DNA of 64,000 bases from Gammaproteobacteria bacterium (GTDB taxonomy: Bacteria; Pseudomonadota; Gammaproteobacteria; Pseudomonadales; JADFDG01), in NCBI GenBank assembly GCA_018262975.1, contig JADFDG010000013.1:51471-115470 (forward strand), given 5' to 3'. Under the pieces are notes generated by a model. It worked only from the letters and a program-made list of their open reading frames with translations. It was not told the DNA's origin and did no database searches. Position numbers and translations under genes: made by a program. Below are positions 1 through 11,161 of this stretch, in pieces (positions within the stretch are counted from its first letter, which is position 1; each line of letters opens with the position of its first letter).

Positions 1-2558
1 CGCTGGATGGGGCGGTCGGCGAGGTCACGCTCCACGCGCACCAGCGCCGACAGCGGCACGCGCGCACCCTGCGCGTTGGTCACCGAGGCGCGCGACAACA
101 GCGACGGATCGAGCTGATAGCGACGCGGGATCGCCAGCCGCACCGGCACCGGGTTCAGTTCACCGGCCACGTGCGCGCGGCCGAGCAGTTCGCCGTCGGC
201 CAGCCGGCGCAGGGCCGTGGCCACCTCGGCGGCAGTCACCCCGGAGAGGGCCGCTTTCTCGCGGTCGACCACGAAGCGCCAGCGCGTCACGTCGGCCGGC
301 TCGGTGTCCACCGCCTCGACCACGTTGCGGGTGGCGGCGAACTCGTCGCGCACCGCGGCCGACACCCGCCGCAACTGGTCGAGGTCGCGGCTGTAGATTT
401 CCACGTAGATGTTGCCGCGCACCGGCGGGCCCGGCGGGTCCTCCACCAGTTGCACGGTGGCGCCCGGCTCGCGCGCGGCGATGCCCTGCAGCACCGGGCG
501 CAGCGCGCGCACCACGTCGTGCGAGCGTGCCGCGCGCGTGTTCTTGTCCACCAGGTTCACGCGGATCTCCGCGTAGTGCTCGCCGCGCTGCTCGGCGGTG
601 CCGCGCAGCATGCCGTTGAAATCGATGATGCCCGAGCGGCCCAGCCACACCTGGTAGTCGCGCACCTCCGGCACCGTGCGCAGGGCCGTGCCCATCTGGC
701 GCACCAGCCGGTCGGTCTGCTCCACCGGCGCCGATTCCGGCAACGTCACCACCACGTTGAAGGTGTTCTTGTTGTCGCCGGGCATCATGCCCATTTCCAC
801 GCCGAACCACGCCATCGGCGCGTTGACGCCGGCCGGGCGCAGGAACTGCCAGGCAGGCATCAGCAGCGACAGGCACAACAGGCCCACCACCAGCAGCGCC
901 ATGCGCCGGCGCCGGCGGCGCTCGTCAACCAGCCGCGTCACCGCGCGACGGAACAGGTTCTCCATGCGCGTCGCGAGGTGGTGTTCGCCCTCGTGGTGGG
1001 CGTCGGCCGGCAGCCATTTCAGCGCCGCCCACGGCACCACCGTGTAGGCCACCAGCAGTGACGCCGCCATCGCCACCGGTACCGTGTAGGCAATCGGGTA
1101 GAAGAACTGCCCGGACATGCCGGTCACCGACATCAACGCCAGGAACACCACCATCACCGCCAGCGTGGCGAGGTTGGTGGGATTGCCGATCTCGCGGGTG
1201 GCCAGCACGGTGGCGGCGCGGCGATCGGTGACACCGGGCTTGAGGTAGTGGCGGTGGATGTTCTCGATCACCACGATGGCGTCGTCCACCAGCAGGCCCA
1301 GCGCCAGGATCAGGCCGAACAGGGTCACCCGGTTGATGCTGTAGCCGGCCAGGTAAACCATGCCCAGCGTCAGCGCCAGCACCAGCGGGATGCCAATGCC
1401 CACCACCAGCGCCTGGCGCAGGCCGAGGAACAGCGTCACCACCAGGAACACCGCGGCGATGGCCACCAGCAGGTGCTCGATAAGCCCGTTGATGGTGTCG
1501 TTGGCGAACTCGCCGTCGTTGCGCGTCACCACCACGTCAATGCCGGCGGGAATGAGTTCGTGCTGCATACGCGCGACGCGCGCCAGCACGTCGTCGGCCA
1601 CGAACACCGCGTTGGCCTCGGCGGTCTTGGCCACCGTGACCGTCACTGCCGGGCGTTCGGCGTCGGCGGTGCTGCCGAAACGCGCATCGCCGGGGCCGAA
1701 CGCCAGCCGCGACAGTTGCACGCGGTCCGGCGTCGCGCCGTCGATCACCGTCGCGACGTCGCCCAGTTGCACCGGGCGGCCGCCATGGTTGCCCACCACC
1801 GTGCGCGCCACGTCGTCGGCCGCGTGGATGAAGCCGTCGACGAACAGTTCCTGGCGCTCGCCGTCGCGCACCACGCTGCCCAGCGGCGCGGCGACGTTGC
1901 CGGCCGCCAGCAACTGGCGCACCTGGTCGAGCGTTACCCCGAATGCCTGCATGCGGTCGGGATCGAGTTCCACGCGCACCTCGCGGTCGGTGCCACCGTG
2001 CACTTCCACGCCGCCGGCGCCGGGCACCGTGCGCAGCCCGTCGGCCACGCGCTTTAGGGCATGGTCGTCGTAGTCGCTGGCCACCAGCGTCAGCGTGACG
2101 ATCGGTACATCGTCCACGTCCATGCCGCGTATCACGATCGGCCCGGCTTCCGCCGGCAGCAGGTCGCGGCGCGTGGCGACGCGGTCGTTCAGCCGCACCA
2201 GCACGTCTTCCTGCGTCTCGGTGGTCTTGAAGCTCACGAAGAGCATGGCCTGCGAGTTCTGCGCCACCGCGTCGAATTCATCGACGCCGTCGAGGGTGCG
2301 CACCAGTGCTTCCAGCGGCCGCACCACCAGCGCTTCCACCTCGGCAGGCGTGGCGCCCGGCATTTCCACGCTGATGCGCGCGGCCGGCACCACGATGCGC
2401 GGGTTGTCCTGGCGCGGCGTTTCCAGCAACGCCCAGGCGCCGACGAGTGCGCAGGCGAGGATGAACGCCGCCGTCAGCCGCGAGGTGACGAAGGTGTCGG
2501 CGAGCAGCGAGGCGAGGCTGGTTTTCTCGCCGAGCGATTTGGGCTTCTTCCTGCTCAC
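1..2558 (-). CDS. RND-family efflux pump inner-membrane permease (3' end outside window)
   Basis: Inner-membrane proton-driven RND pump that would export drugs, solvents or metals with the fusion protein encoded just upstream. About 852 codons are visible of the usual 1,020-1,050; the C-terminus lies beyond base 1. The start is a GTG at 2558 that overlaps the fusion-protein stop (GTGA), so the two are translationally coupled. The N-terminus is basic (SRKKPKS) and is followed by a first hydrophobic helix. Then come RND porter-domain sequences such as VEMPGATPAEVEALV and PLEALVRTLDGVDEF. The TM4 motif LLVDDAIVVIENI carries the paired aspartates of the proton relay. The substrate cannot be told from sequence. 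Confidence 0.9.
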   Translation of the reverse strand, partial: MSRKKPKSLGEKTSLASLLADTFVTSRLTAAFILACALVGAWALLETPRQDNPRIVVPAARISVEMPGATPAEVEALVVRPLEALVRTLDGVDEFDAVAQNSQAMLFVSFKTTETQEDVLVRLNDRVATRRDLLPAEAGPIVIRGMDVDDVPIVTLTLVASDYDDHALKRVADGLRTVPGAGGVEVHGGTDREVRVELDPDRMQAFGVTLDQVRQLLAAGNVAAPLGSVVRDGERQELFVDGFIHAADDVARTVVGNHGGRPVQLGDVATVIDGATPDRVQLSRLAFGPGDARFGSTADAERPAVTVTVAKTAEANAVFVADDVLARVARMQHELIPAGIDVVVTRNDGEFANDTINGLIEHLLVAIAAVFLVVTLFLGLRQALVVGIGIPLVLALTLGMVYLAGYSINRVTLFGLILALGLLVDDAIVVIENIHRHYLKPGVTDRRAATVLATREIGNPTNLATLAVMVVFLALMSVTGMSGQFFYPIAYTVPVAMAASLLVAYTVVPWAALKWLPADAHHEGEHHLATRMENLFRRAVTRLVDERRRRRRMALLVVGLLCLSLLMPAWQFLRPAGVNAPMAWFGVEMGMMPGDNKNTFNVVVTLPESAPVEQTDRLVRQMGTALRTVPEVRDYQVWLGRSGIIDFNGMLRGTAEQRGEHYAEIRVNLVDKNTRAARSHDVVRALRPVLQGIAAREPGATVQLVEDPPGPPVRGNIYVEIYSRDLDQLRRVSAAVRDEFAATRNVVEAVDTEPADVTRWRFVVDREKAALSGVTAAEVATALRRLADGELLGRAHVAGELNPVPVRLAIPRRYQLDPSLLSRASVTNAQGARVPLSALVRVERDLADRPIQ

Positions 2559-3616
2559 GGTGCGCGACCCGTCACGCGGTCACCTTCGCGCACCGTCGCA
2601 CCCACCTGGCCAGCCACGCGTTCGCCGGGTGCGAGCCCCGCCAGCACCTCCACGCGATCGGGCCACTCGCGGCCGATGCGCAGCCAGCGGAAACGCAGGG
2701 TGTCCTGTGCATCCACCACGAACACACCGCGCAGGCCGGCACGCTCCACCAGCAGCGCGCGATCGATCACCACCGTGTCGCTGCTGCCCAGCGGGAAGTC
2801 GGCGCGCCCGAACATGCCGGGCAGCAGGCCGGCGGTGGCCGGCAGCGCGATCTTCACCGGGTAGGTGCGCGACACCGGGTCGGCGGACTGCACCACGCGC
2901 GCCACCCGCCCGTTCACCGGCTTGTCCAGGCCATCCACGCGCACGCTGACGCGCTGGCCCACCTGCACCGCGGCCACCTGCTTTTCGGTCACCGTGGTCT
3001 CGAACACCAGCTCGCGCGCCGATTCCACCAGCAGGATGGGCGCGCCGGGCACCACGAGGTCGCCGGGCTTGCGCAGCACTGCCACCACCGCGCCGTCCTG
3101 CGGACTGGTGATGCTGGCGTAGCCGCGCTGCGCCTCGGCGCTGGCCAGTGCCGCCTGCGCCTGGTTGAGGGTTTCGCGCGCAGCGTCCAGCTTCAGGCGC
3201 ACCTTGCGCATCTCGCTCTCGGACACCATGCCTTTCGCGAACAGCTGTTCGAAGCGCTCGACATCGATCTGCGCGTCACGCGCGGCGGCATCGGCGGAAG
3301 CTTTCGCCGCGCGCGCCTGGCCGATGGCGCCGTCCACGTCGGGCGCGTCCACGCGCGCCAGTGCCTGCCCGCGACGCACGCGATCGCCTTCGCGCACGTG
3401 CAGTTCGCGCAGGTAACCCGACAGCCGCGACGCCACCTCGATGCGCGCATCGGACGCCACCGAACCCACCGCCGTGTAGTCGCGCGGCGCACCGGCGGCC
3501 ACGGTGGTCACCGGCAGCGACCAGGCCTGCACCGCGGGCGCCGGTGGCGGCGTTTCCGCACCGCAGGCGGCCAGCAGCGCAAAGCCGCCCAGTACAGCAA
3601 GTCGCAACGTGTTCAT
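2555..3616 (-). CDS. RND efflux periplasmic adaptor (membrane fusion protein), lipoprotein
   Basis: Periplasmic adaptor joining the RND pump to an outer-membrane channel; 353 aa. The ATG at 3616 is chosen because it gives a signal peptide ending in lipobox LAAC (Cys18) and overlaps the tetR stop by 4 bases (ATGA). The protein shows the usual order: a lipoyl-like half (LSGYLRELHVREGDRVRRGQALARVDAPD), a long alpha-helical hairpin rich in Ala, Glu and Gln (about residues 95-160), the second lipoyl half (ITSPQDGAVVAVLRKPGDLV), then beta-barrel and membrane-proximal domains. No outer-membrane channel gene is visible; it may lie left of the window or be a shared TolC. Confidence 0.9.
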   Translation of the reverse strand: MNTLRLAVLGGFALLAACGAETPPPAPAVQAWSLPVTTVAAGAPRDYTAVGSVASDARIEVASRLSGYLRELHVREGDRVRRGQALARVDAPDVDGAIGQARAAKASADAAARDAQIDVERFEQLFAKGMVSESEMRKVRLKLDAARETLNQAQAALASAEAQRGYASITSPQDGAVVAVLRKPGDLVVPGAPILLVESARELVFETTVTEKQVAAVQVGQRVSVRVDGLDKPVNGRVARVVQSADPVSRTYPVKIALPATAGLLPGMFGRADFPLGSSDTVVIDRALLVERAGLRGVFVVDAQDTLRFRWLRIGREWPDRVEVLAGLAPGERVAGQVGATVREGDRVTGRAP

Positions 3617-4233
3617 GCGCGCATCTCCACGGTGAGGCCATGGCGCAGCAACTGCACCACGTGGCGGGCAAAGGCGTCGGGGTCTTCCGCGGGCGCGCTG
3701 AAGCCGGGCAGGTGGGAAGTCACCACCGCCGCCTGGAACGGGAACATCACCAGGCCCAGCACCGACAGGCACAGCCGGTACGGGTCGTAGGCACCACCGA
3801 GGTCGGCGGCCAGTTGGGTGACGGCATCAAGGAAGGGACGGAACACGTTTTCCACCAGCTGGCGCTGGCGCGCCGGATCGGTGTCCAGCATCACCCACTG
3901 CGCCAGCCGCAACAGGCGCGGCTCGGTGGCGTTCATCAGCGCGATGCCGCCCACCAGGTGTTCCAGCCGCTGCCAGGGATCGGCGCTGGCAGTCATCTGC
4001 GCGATGACCTGCGGGATGCGGTCGTTGTAAAGGTGGGCGATCACCGCCAGGTACAACTGCTCCTTGTCCGGGAAGTGGTAGTACAGCGCGGCCGGCGTCA
4101 TGCCGGCGGCGGTCGCCACCTCACGCATGGACACGCCGCTGAAACCGGCGGCCACGAACAGCGGCAAGGCCGCCTCGAGGATGCGCTCCCGGCCGGCGGC
4201 CGGGGGCAGGGCAGGGGGGGACTGGCGGGGCAT
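3613..4233 (-). CDS. TetR/AcrR-family repressor of the efflux operon
   Basis: DNA-binding repressor, 206 aa, first gene of the tetR-adaptor-pump operon. Start ATG at 4233; upstream in-frame codons would read back through the promoter. The N-terminal helix-turn-helix is clear: GRERILEAALPLFVAAGFSGVSMREVATAAGMTPAALYYHF, ending in the diagnostic YYHF. The C-terminal ligand and dimer domain is divergent, so the inducer is unknown. An imperfect 18-bp palindrome (4270-4287) lies between candidate -35 and -10 boxes just upstream, which fits autorepression and co-repression of the pump. A run of seven G (4214-4220) lies in codons 5-7 and could be slippage-prone. Stop and next start overlap by ATGA. 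Confidence 0.9.
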   Translation of the reverse strand: MPRQSPPALPPAAGRERILEAALPLFVAAGFSGVSMREVATAAGMTPAALYYHFPDKEQLYLAVIAHLYNDRIPQVIAQMTASADPWQRLEHLVGGIALMNATEPRLLRLAQWVMLDTDPARQRQLVENVFRPFLDAVTQLAADLGGAYDPYRLCLSVLGLVMFPFQAAVVTSHLPGFSAPAEDPDAFARHVVQLLRHGLTVEMRA

Positions 4234-4267
4234 GGTCCGGGGCTCGTCATGGGAAGACTGACCCCGG

Positions 4268-4296
4268 ACACTAAACGAACGTTCAGTAGGTGGCAA
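4268..4296 (-). promoter_or_regulatory. Candidate promoter with TetR operator for the efflux operon
   Basis: On the minus strand TTGCCA (4296-4291) and TAGTGT (4273-4268) are 17 bp apart. Between and over the -10 lies the palindrome ACTAAACGAACGTTCAGT (4270-4287, plus-strand reading), symmetric at 14 of 18 positions. The -10 is weak, so the operator is better supported than the exact promoter. Confidence 0.5.
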
Positions 4297-4310
4297 CCGG
4301 CAGGTTCGAC

Positions 4311-6359
4311 CTACTGCAGGGTGTTCGCCGTGCCACCCACCGCACTGTGCAGCAACTTGCGCAGCCAGACCCGGTACGCCTCGTCATCCCGGGCCGGCTG
4401 GCCGGCGCAGGCCTGTTCAAGGGCCGCGTCGTCGGCGTTGACGAAGTGGACCAGCGGCTCCAACGCCGCCCGGATTTCCGGTGTCAGGCCCTTGTTCATC
4501 ATCACCTCGACACGCCGGGTGAACTCCGGCATCAGGTCGGAGCCATTGCGGCGCGTCTTGGCCAGGGCTGACAGCGCCAGCATGCGTGTCTGGCCGGCGT
4601 CCGGAAACTCCGCGGCCAGCATGAATGGCCGCTCGAGAATGTCCCGTTCCCCGTGCAGGCTGCCGCGCTCGGCCACACCGTTCGAGACCAGGCTGAGCAT
4701 CAGCGACTGGTTGAGACACAACAGGTACGTCGGCAGCCACGCGTCAGGCACGCGGGCATACCAGGGATCGAGCGTGGTGCCGCCGGCGAGCGCATGGCCG
4801 AGCACGCCAAGCAGCCAGTCTTCAAGTGCGCGCACCGCGGCGCCAAACGATGCCGGATCCTGCACGCTGAACGTCGCTTCCCGCGTGGCGATGCAGGTCC
4901 GCTGCGCAACATCCCATGCGCCCAGCACCAGCGTGAACATCTCTGCGTTTTCGTCGATGCGGCCGGTCACCAGCCATGCGCCATGTTCGGCCAGGGCGTC
5001 CAGCAGCGTATCCATGTCGTGCCCGGCACCGAAAACGGCCGGGCCTGTGCCCTTGACCACCGGCAACAGCGTTGTCCCGATCAGCGTCGTCCGCTCATGC
5101 ACACACTCGGCCAGATACAGCGGCACCGCCCGTGACAACCGGCCGGCGGTGTCCTCACGCTGCGTACCGGCAGGATCGTGCGCGCGACCCGATACCGACG
5201 GCACATAAAACAACACGCGTGGCGCATCCTCGGGCTTGTCGGCAAACAGCCAGCGCGGATCGTCCATGCCGTATTGCCAGATCGGCGACGCAAGCATCAT
5301 GTTTTCGACGCGCGGCTCCCCGATATCGGCCTGGGCAAGCGGACGCTTCGCCAGGATCTCGTCGAAGCCCGCCGCGAAGCGGTCGAGGTGCTGCTTGATC
5401 GCCGGGTTCTGCAGCGCGTACATGCGCTTGAGCCATGCCAGCCCGTCATCGACCAGTTCCGCCTGCAGGCAGGCCTGCAGCAGGTTCAGCCCGATGCGCA
5501 CATCGTGATGCGCCGGGTCGTAACGCCCGGCGACGAGGGAAAACACGAGGTCAATGCGGCCGGCATTGCCGAGGTCACCGGAGATCGAGAACAGCACGTC
5601 GCTGTGGACGACATCCCTGGCAAGCAGTTCCCGATAGATCGCTACCGCCTCATCGACGCGGTTCTGTTTTACCAGCGCCAGCGCCTGCCACAGTTGCGGG
5701 CGCCATGCGCCGGGAATCGCTGCCGCCCGCGCCAGGCCCGCATCCCACGCCGGCTCCCCGCCACGCTCGCGCGCCCGTGCAAGCCACCACAGCAGGCCGT
5801 TTTCCTGGTTCGGATCACGCGCGATGGCACGCTCGAGGATGGCGTCGGCCGCCGCCTCGTTGCCGCTGCGGTCGCACACCTTGGCCAGGTTGGTGAGCAG
5901 GGTGCCCGTCTCGCCGGCGCGTCGCATGCCTTCGCGCAGGACGATTTCCGCCTCGGCCAGCCGCCCGAGTTGCATCAGCACGATGCCGCGGATGGTGTGA
6001 CTGCGTTCCGCGACGGGGTCGATGGCCAGCAAGCGGGCGCTGGCCGCTTCCACATCCTCGAACAACCCGTCGTTCATCGCGCTCACGATCAGCCCGTAAA
6101 GGCCTTCCGGATCGTCGGCATTTTTCGCGAGGTTGGGCGCCAGTACTTGCTGCCGCCAGGTCTCGCGGGGAATTTCGAACTGCCGGCCAAACTCGTCAAC
6201 GACGGAGACCATTGGCGACGGTTCGACTGCCGGCGGTTTCCCGTCCGGCTGGTGAGCATCCGCGGGTGGTGCCGCGGCAACGGGTGTCGCGCTCGCTTCG
6301 GGGTTCCCGGAATCACTTTTGCCGCCTGCAAGCAGCCGGCGCCACAGTCCCTTGAGCAT
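4311..6359 (-). CDS. Tetratricopeptide-repeat protein of unknown function
   Basis: A 682-aa protein with a short basic N-terminus (MLKGLWRRLLAGGK), a low-complexity Ala/Pro linker (about 20-50), then TPR-like helical repeats (about 80-330; for example LAEAEIVLREGMRRAGETGTLL and VDEAVAIYRELL). The C-terminal half has no motif I recognise. No signal peptide or membrane helix is evident, so it is probably cytoplasmic. Start ATG at 6359 follows the gyrB terminator; the reading frame stays open further upstream into gyrB, but that part would be out of family and non-conserved in look. Head-to-tail with gyrB but separated by a terminator, so probably its own unit. Function unknown; TPRs suggest a scaffold. 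Confidence 0.75.
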   Translation of the reverse strand: MLKGLWRRLLAGGKSDSGNPEASATPVAAAPPADAHQPDGKPPAVEPSPMVSVVDEFGRQFEIPRETWRQQVLAPNLAKNADDPEGLYGLIVSAMNDGLFEDVEAASARLLAIDPVAERSHTIRGIVLMQLGRLAEAEIVLREGMRRAGETGTLLTNLAKVCDRSGNEAAADAILERAIARDPNQENGLLWWLARARERGGEPAWDAGLARAAAIPGAWRPQLWQALALVKQNRVDEAVAIYRELLARDVVHSDVLFSISGDLGNAGRIDLVFSLVAGRYDPAHHDVRIGLNLLQACLQAELVDDGLAWLKRMYALQNPAIKQHLDRFAAGFDEILAKRPLAQADIGEPRVENMMLASPIWQYGMDDPRWLFADKPEDAPRVLFYVPSVSGRAHDPAGTQREDTAGRLSRAVPLYLAECVHERTTLIGTTLLPVVKGTGPAVFGAGHDMDTLLDALAEHGAWLVTGRIDENAEMFTLVLGAWDVAQRTCIATREATFSVQDPASFGAAVRALEDWLLGVLGHALAGGTTLDPWYARVPDAWLPTYLLCLNQSLMLSLVSNGVAERGSLHGERDILERPFMLAAEFPDAGQTRMLALSALAKTRRNGSDLMPEFTRRVEVMMNKGLTPEIRAALEPLVHFVNADDAALEQACAGQPARDDEAYRVWLRKLLHSAVGGTANTLQ

Positions 6360-6389
6360 GTACGAAGTCCATGGGTGTTGCGGAAAAGA

Positions 6390-6412
6390 GCAGGGCCCCG
6401 ATGGGGCCCTGC
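6390..6412 (-). terminator. Intrinsic terminator after gyrB
   Basis: Perfect 10-bp stem GCAGGGCCCC / GGGGCCCTGC with a 3-base loop, followed on the minus strand by TCTTTTCC. It lies 57 bases beyond the gyrB stop and before the TPR gene. Confidence 0.7.
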
Positions 6413-6440
6413 AGGTGTCACGTGCAAGCGGGTAGAGCGG

Positions 6441-6464
6441 TCGGGGGCATGGCCCCCTCACTAC
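6441..6464 (-). repeat. REP element (single, reverse) after gyrB
   Basis: Reads GTAG, T, then GAGGGGGCCATGCCCCCGA on the minus strand, and ends 4 bases from the gyrB stop codon. Stem GGGGGC/GCCCCC around CAT. Its flank (GAGCGGTC before, ACAGGATCAA after) is shared with the copy at 17123, so the repeat unit is larger than the stem. Confidence 0.8.
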
Positions 6465-6468
6465 AGGA

Positions 6469-8922
<2,454 letters not shown>

Positions 8923-9999
8923 TCAAGCCAATGGCCGGACAACACCATGTTCCACGTGGAACATGTTCCGCTCGGCCGAGGCCGGCAGGAGGTCGTCGAG
9001 GTCACCGGGGTTGAGCACGGATATGAAAGCCTGCATGCCGGTATCGAGGACCAGCGTCAGGACCTGCGCGGCGTTGTTCTTGTCGAGTTCCGAGCACAGG
9101 TCGTCCAGCAACAGAACGCTGATTTTACCTGTTTTCCGGCGCACGAGGGCAGCCTCCGCCAGTAGCAGGGCGTAGACCAGCACCTTTCTTTGCCCCCGGG
9201 AGAGGATGTCGCGGGCCATGCCGCCCGGGACGCGGATACGCAGGTCGTCGCGCTGGAAGCCGAACAGCGAATAGCCCAGCTCGCGCTCGCGGGTCTCCAG
9301 CTCCAGCCAGCCGGTGTCGCTGTCCGGCAGGGTGGTGCCTGCGTACTGCAGGTCGATGGCGTCCATGAACGCGAAGCGGGCCAGCAGGGGAGCCAGTTCC
9401 TCCTGCAGGTCGGCCAGTGCCTGCTGGCGCAGCTCGCCGATGCGGGCCGACGCCTCGGCCAGTTCCCGGGTCCAGGGCTTGAGGGCCGCCGGGGCCGCCC
9501 GCTGCTTGAGCAGGGCATTGCGCTGGGCCAAGGCCCGGTTGGCCCGCCGCCACAGTCCCAGGTAGCTGTGTTCCACGTGGAACAAAATCCAGTCGAGGAA
9601 GCCACGGCGGATAGCCGGCTCCCCCTCCAGCAACTCCTCGGAGCCGGGGCCGATGAAGCGGACGGGCAGGGCGGCGGCGATCTCGCCGAGGCTGGCCGCC
9701 TCGCCGTCGATACGGATCTCGGGATCGCCGCCCTTGGATTTGCGGTAGCCGTAGCGGTGCTCGCGGCCTTCCGGCTCGCGGCCCACGGCAAACAGGGTCA
9801 GTTCGGCCAGCCCGTGCTGGATGGCGCCGTCCGCCCGGTTACTGCGGAACGACCGCCCGGTGGCCAGCAGGTGCAGGGCTTCCAGCGTGCTGCTCTTGCC
9901 GGAGCCGTTGTCACCGGCCAGCACGTTGAGCAGGGCAGGGCGCAAAGAAAAAGGCTGGAGGTTCCGGAGCCCGGCACCGTCCAGCCTTGCGATGTACAT
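8923..9999 (-). CDS. recF: DNA replication/repair protein RecF
   Basis: SMC-like ATPase that with RecO and RecR loads RecA at gaps; 358 aa, normal length. Walker A GDNGSGKSS (about 29-37), ABC signature ILSRGQRK (about 268-275) and Walker B LLLDDLCSELD are present. The conserved FLDWxLFHVE segment (about 134-143) is written with a perfect parS palindrome (9569-9584). A second parS lies near the 3' end and encodes NMFHVEHG in a tail that is not a RecF-conserved region. Gap of 28 bp to dnaN, so operonic. Confidence 0.96.
   Translation of the reverse strand: MYIARLDGAGLRNLQPFSLRPALLNVLAGDNGSGKSSTLEALHLLATGRSFRSNRADGAIQHGLAELTLFAVGREPEGREHRYGYRKSKGGDPEIRIDGEAASLGEIAAALPVRFIGPGSEELLEGEPAIRRGFLDWILFHVEHSYLGLWRRANRALAQRNALLKQRAAPAALKPWTRELAEASARIGELRQQALADLQEELAPLLARFAFMDAIDLQYAGTTLPDSDTGWLELETRERELGYSLFGFQRDDLRIRVPGGMARDILSRGQRKVLVYALLLAEAALVRRKTGKISVLLLDDLCSELDKNNAAQVLTLVLDTGMQAFISVLNPGDLDDLLPASAERNMFHVEHGVVRPLA
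8948..8963. promoter_or_regulatory. parS centromere site 1 (recF 3' end)
   Basis: Perfect 16-bp palindrome TGTTCCACGTGGAACA, matching the chromosomal parS consensus bound by ParB (TGTTNCACGTGNAACA). It lies inside the last codons of recF. Confidence 0.9.
9569..9584. promoter_or_regulatory. parS centromere site 2 (within recF)
   Basis: Second perfect copy of TGTTCCACGTGGAACA, 621 bp from the first. It is embedded in the codons for Leu-Phe-His-Val-Glu-His of the conserved RecF segment. parA and parB lie about 11.5 kb away. Confidence 0.9.
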
Positions 10000-10027
10000 C
10001 AGGAGGGGACTGCGTAATGCCGTGGCC

Positions 10028-11134
10028 TCAGAGGCGCATCGGCATGACCACGTACCAGGAGGCCGCGTTCTCGGCGTCGGAGATCAGCGCCGAGGAGTTG
10101 GAATCACCCAGCGCCAGCTTCACCTGCCCACCCTTGAGGGTGTTCAGCACGTCCAGCAGGTAACTGACGTTGAAGCCGATCTCGAGGTCCGCGCCCTTGT
10201 AGTCCACGCCGATCTCCTCGTGCGCTTCTTCCTGCTCGGGGTTGTTGGCGGCAATACCCAGGGTGCCGGACGACAGCGCCAGGCGGATGCCACGGTACTT
10301 CTCGTTGGAGAGGATGGCCGCGCGCGACAGGGCCGAGCGCAGTTCCTCGCGCTGGGCCAGCACCGCCTTGTCGGAGTTCTTCGGCAGCACGCGCTCGTAG
10401 TCCGGGAACTTGCCGTCGATGAGCTTGGAGGTGAAGGTCAGGTTGCCGTACTCCACGCGCACGTGGTTGCCACCCAGCGACAGCTTCGCCTTGCTGTCAC
10501 CGTCCTCGGTGAGCAGGCGCGACAGTTCGAGGATGCCCTTGCGCGGCACGATCACCTGCAGCTTGCTGGCCACGCCGGTCGTCACGGTGGCATCGGCCAT
10601 GGCCAGGCGGTGGCCGTCGGTGGCCACGGTGCGCAGGCGGTCGGCGGTCACTTCCAGCAGCATGCCGTTCAGGTAGTAGCGCACGTCCTGCTGGGCCATG
10701 GAGAACGCCGTGCTGTCGATCAGCTTCTTCAGCGTGTCCACTTCCAGCTCGATGGCCTGGTTGCCCACGCCCTGCTCGATGTTGGGGAACTCGCTGGCCG
10801 GCAGGGTCGCCAGGCTGTAGCGGCTGCGGCCGCTCTTCAGCGTGATCTTCTGGCCGTCGCGCTCGAACTTCAGCTCACCACCGGCCGGCAGAGACTTCAC
10901 GATGTCCAGCAGCTTGCGCGCCGGCACCGTCACCTCGCCGTCCTGCGCGGCTTCCGCCAGCGGCAGCGATGCCACCATCTCCACTTCCAGGTCCGTGCCC
11001 GTCAGGCGCAGCGTGTTGCCGCGCACCTCGAACAGCGCGTTCGACAGCACCGGCAGGGTCTGGCGGCGTTCAACCACGCCGGCGACCAGTTGCAGCGGCT
11101 TGAGCAGGGCGTCACGACCGACCGAAAACTTCAT
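10028..11134 (-). CDS. dnaN: DNA polymerase III beta sliding clamp
   Basis: Ring-shaped processivity clamp, loaded by the gamma complex, that holds polymerases and Hda on DNA; 368 aa (E. coli 366). The start MKFSVGRDALLKPLQLVAGVVERRQTLPVLSN is typical of the first clamp domain. FTSKLIDGKFPDYERVLP and the C-terminal VVMPMRL (partner-binding pocket) are diagnostic. Three repeated clamp domains fill the length. It sits 27 bp after dnaA and 28 bp before recF, so expression is probably coupled to dnaA. Confidence 0.98.
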   Translation of the reverse strand: MKFSVGRDALLKPLQLVAGVVERRQTLPVLSNALFEVRGNTLRLTGTDLEVEMVASLPLAEAAQDGEVTVPARKLLDIVKSLPAGGELKFERDGQKITLKSGRSRYSLATLPASEFPNIEQGVGNQAIELEVDTLKKLIDSTAFSMAQQDVRYYLNGMLLEVTADRLRTVATDGHRLAMADATVTTGVASKLQVIVPRKGILELSRLLTEDGDSKAKLSLGGNHVRVEYGNLTFTSKLIDGKFPDYERVLPKNSDKAVLAQREELRSALSRAAILSNEKYRGIRLALSSGTLGIAANNPEQEEAHEEIGVDYKGADLEIGFNVSYLLDVLNTLKGGQVKLALGDSNSSALISDAENAASWYVVMPMRL

Positions 11135-11161
11135 GTGTATGTGCCTTCTTTCTGGGATTCG

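Noticed and set aside
4214..4220. Seven-G tract in tetR as a phase-variation switch
   Set aside because: One short homopolymer is common in GC-rich DNA; there is no repeat or other evidence of variation.
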